This document shows positions 61,992 through 64,000 of a DNA stretch of 64,000 bases, piece after piece. Below the pieces are notes generated by a model that did no database searches, was not told the DNA's origin, and saw nothing but the letters and a program-made list of their open reading frames with translations. The first letter of the stretch is position 1. Every line of letters begins with the position of its first letter. The DNA is from Litorivita pollutaquae (lineage in GTDB: Bacteria > Pseudomonadota > Alphaproteobacteria > Rhodobacterales > Rhodobacteraceae), in NCBI RefSeq assembly GCF_003205515.1, contig NZ_KZ826484.1:1-64000 (forward strand), read 5' to 3'. The translations under genes and the position numbers were made by a program.

Positions 61992-64000
61992 GCGGCGATC
62001 TCCCGTTTGTCTTTGCGTGCCTTAAGGATCAATGGCACGCATTGCGCCGGATCATCATGGATGGTCACGCAATCAAGGCATTGAAAACACTCCGAGTAAT
62101 CAATCGCGCCGCTTTGTTTGATTGCGCCGTATTGGCATTTAACCTTACACAATTGGCAGGGTGATCCGCATTCGGCGCGGCGCTCGATCCATTTGCGTCC
62201 GCGCAAAAGCCCGCCGATGGCCATCACCGCCCCAAGCGGACAAACATACCGGCAGAACCCTTTGAACGTCACCATGCCGAGCAACAACCAGAACGCCGCA
62301 TAGGCGACATAGTACCATTCGCGGACGAAATAGACGGTGATCGCGGTTTTAAACGGCTCGACCTCGGCGACTTTATCGACGCTGGCGGGATTGTAGAACA
62401 CGGTTCCGATCATCGCGGCAAGTACGACATATTTGACGGATTTAAGCCGTGCATCCCATTTCACCGAGGGTTCGAATTTAGGCAGGCGCAGCACACGACC
62501 AAGCCGGTCGGCGAACTCCTGCAGCGCGCCAAACGGGCACAGCCAACCGCAGAAAAACCCACGGCCCCACAGCACAAAGCTGACGATCACCACGGCCCAG
62601 ATCATCAAGGAAAACGGATCATAGAGCAGATAGGCAAAACTGCCGCCCTCCCATAATGTGCGCATCGTCGCCAGCACCGTAACGATGCTGAGCTGTCCCT
62701 GCCCGTGCCAGCCGACGAAACCAAGCATCACAGCCAGAACGCCCAAGCGGATGGCGCCATATCTGGGGTGGGCGGCGAGACGCTTCATGCCGAATGCCAT
62801 CCCAATGCCCAGCACCATCAAACCCACCGCCAGCAGGATCAAATCAGTGCTGCGCCCGCGCAAGGCCTCTACCCATGGCGGCACAGCGCGCGGCACGATG
62901 TCCTTTTTGTAAAACCGCGCATCCGTTTGCAGTTCGAGCGGAAGATTCTGACTGCCGATCTGCGGTTGAAACATCCCATGCGCCCGCGCCGCCTGAAGGG
63001 TAAGCGTCCAGGGACGCGATGGATCAAACCCGAGCCGCCGATCCGATCGCAAGATGATCATCGCCGCGTCTTGTAAATCCTCGGGCATATCCGCGTGCAG
63101 GGTGATATATAGATCGGCATCCCGTAGTGCGATCGGCAACCCATCTTGCGTCGCGGATATCCGGTCGGGCGCGGTATTGCGCACGAAATCGTCCGACACC
63201 AACCCGTGACGCCCCGCATCAATCAACAAGAGCGGTGCGGCATTGGGGGTCACGGCTTGAAACCCTGCAAGTTCGGCCAAGGTCTCCTCGGAAAGAACGG
63301 CATTGGCAATGGAGTGCGGTCCCAGATCAACCACATATAGGTCGAGATATTGCCCGCCCGGATCGCTTAACGCCTCGGGATCATCCCCCTCCCAAAGCGT
63401 GCCTGCAAAGAGTGTTTCAACATCGGCGTTCGAAACTGTGAGACGACCAACAAGGCCTTGATCAAGCAAATCTGCCCATGTGAGATCCTCTTTTATGTCG
63501 GGATCGGGATATGCGGGCGGGCCGATGTTCACGCCTTGCATTTTTTCACGGGCGACGGCGAGGGTCGCGGCAAGAATGCTTTCATGGGCAATGCGCACGC
63601 TCGCCGTGGCTTTGGTCACACCGTCAAGATACACCAAAGCCCCGCCCGCATCCCCACCGCCATAGGGGGTGCCGACAACCAAAGGCGTGCTGATCGCATG
63701 GCCGCGATATTGTTCGACAAATTTATGAAACGGCGCTTGGCCCAATCCGGAGACGAAGATTGGCTCGTTATGATCCAAAAGCTGCACGTCGATAAATTTG
63801 CCTTCAGCGTCGAGAATTACCAACAGGTTGATCGGAGCGCCGGAAAACCCCGGAAGCGGTGCAAGCGGTTCGGTTTGAAAGACAAATCCCGCCTCGGCCC
63901 CGCCGGAGTTGAGCAATTGATAAACGCCGTTGTCATTGACCAATTCACCCAAGGAGTAGGGCGGCAGCACGTAGGGTTCAATCGCCGCGCGATCCAGAAC
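61988..64000 (-). CDS. NosR/NirI-like FMN-binding, 4Fe-4S membrane protein (5' end outside window)
   Basis: At least 671 residues are visible; the frame stays open to base 64000, and the first internal start-like codon (63970) is not the true start. The periplasmic FMN-binding domain has LVYLDGVTKATASVRIA, whose Thr in TKATA suits ApbE flavinylation. About six membrane helices follow, with CGWLCPFGALQE and FCRYVCPLGAV, and a ferredoxin-like tail with CGSPCQLCKVKC and CFQCLDC. NosR relays electrons to nitrous oxide reductase; here the partner may instead be the PQQ system or its maturation. Confidence 0.88.
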   Translation of the reverse strand, partial: VLDRAAIEPYVLPPYSLGELVNDNGVYQLLNSGGAEAGFVFQTEPLAPLPGFSGAPINLLVILDAEGKFIDVQLLDHNEPIFVSGLGQAPFHKFVEQYRGHAISTPLVVGTPYGGGDAGGALVYLDGVTKATASVRIAHESILAATLAVAREKMQGVNIGPPAYPDPDIKEDLTWADLLDQGLVGRLTVSNADVETLFAGTLWEGDDPEALSDPGGQYLDLYVVDLGPHSIANAVLSEETLAELAGFQAVTPNAAPLLLIDAGRHGLVSDDFVRNTAPDRISATQDGLPIALRDADLYITLHADMPEDLQDAAMIILRSDRRLGFDPSRPWTLTLQAARAHGMFQPQIGSQNLPLELQTDARFYKKDIVPRAVPPWVEALRGRSTDLILLAVGLMVLGIGMAFGMKRLAAHPRYGAIRLGVLAVMLGFVGWHGQGQLSIVTVLATMRTLWEGGSFAYLLYDPFSLMIWAVVIVSFVLWGRGFFCGWLCPFGALQEFADRLGRVLRLPKFEPSVKWDARLKSVKYVVLAAMIGTVFYNPASVDKVAEVEPFKTAITVYFVREWYYVAYAAFWLLLGMVTFKGFCRYVCPLGAVMAIGGLLRGRKWIERRAECGSPCQLCKVKCQYGAIKQSGAIDYSECFQCLDCVTIHDDPAQCVPLILKARKDKREIAA

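Noticed and set aside
1-64000. tRNA, rRNA genes and CRISPR arrays
   Set aside because: No cloverleaf-like segment, rRNA stretch or regularly spaced short repeat series was seen by reading; a covariance scan would be needed to exclude a missed tRNA.

Overview
The window looks like a chromosomal segment of an alphaproteobacterium of the Rhodobacterales (Roseobacter group). Support comes from the petP/petR regulator pair beside ilvE and a histone-deacetylase-like gene, the xseB-ispA-dxs order, a hemP gene with a candidate RirA-type TGA-N9-TCA site, and the GC-rich, tightly overlapping operon style with many ATGA junctions. These assignments rest on recognising protein families by eye; no search was run.

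Layout. 1-0.65 kb: right end of an IS3-family insertion sequence followed by three coupled small reading frames. 0.76-4.1 kb: thiBPQ thiamine transporter (minus strand) behind a TPP riboswitch. 4.2-20.8 kb: mostly housekeeping genes, namely a dicarboxylate/amino-acid symporter, aroC, an EamA exporter, HU, an adenine deaminase/AMP nucleosidase operon, an SDR enzyme, ExoD, xseB-ispA-dxs, a kinase-like phosphotransferase, an HDAC-like hydrolase, petP-petR and ilvE. 20.9-30.4 kb: a catabolic cluster with a Pot-type ABC transporter, a class III aminotransferase, a DoeA/EutD-like hydrolase, an ArgE-like deacetylase and a GntR regulator, with two copies of the palindrome TTGTGCACAA in the divergent promoter region. 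30.6-33.9 kb: nitronate monooxygenase, a decayed CoA-transferase gene and a 12-TM protein. 34.7-43.4 kb: a glycan-assembly cluster of glycosyltransferases, an FkbM methyltransferase and unknown proteins.

43.5-64 kb: hemP, then a PQQ-alcohol-oxidation island. It contains pqqABCDE (pqqA is only 34 codons); a LuxR-type response regulator, a FIST/NosP-like sensor and a NahK/ErcS-like hybrid kinase in one operon; a lanthanide-type quinoprotein alcohol dehydrogenase (Asp320-Tyr-Asp322); two c-type cytochromes; a Sel1 protein; the PQQ-associated ABC transporter set; a MoxJ-like binding protein; and ApbE with a NosR-like flavin/Fe-S membrane protein that runs off the right edge. The likely logic is: PqqA-E make the cofactor, the dehydrogenase oxidises alcohol in the periplasm and passes electrons to the cytochromes, and the FIST/kinase/response-regulator system controls expression. 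A recurring TACGACY element placed upstream of TAGSCT -10-like boxes at several of these promoters, plus a perfect FNR-type box before one cytochrome, are the main new regulatory observations. The best candidates for undescribed biology are this promoter code, the NO/oxygen link to lanthanide-type alcohol oxidation, and the DoeA + ArgE + aminotransferase + Pot cluster as a variant ectoine-like or amidine catabolic route.
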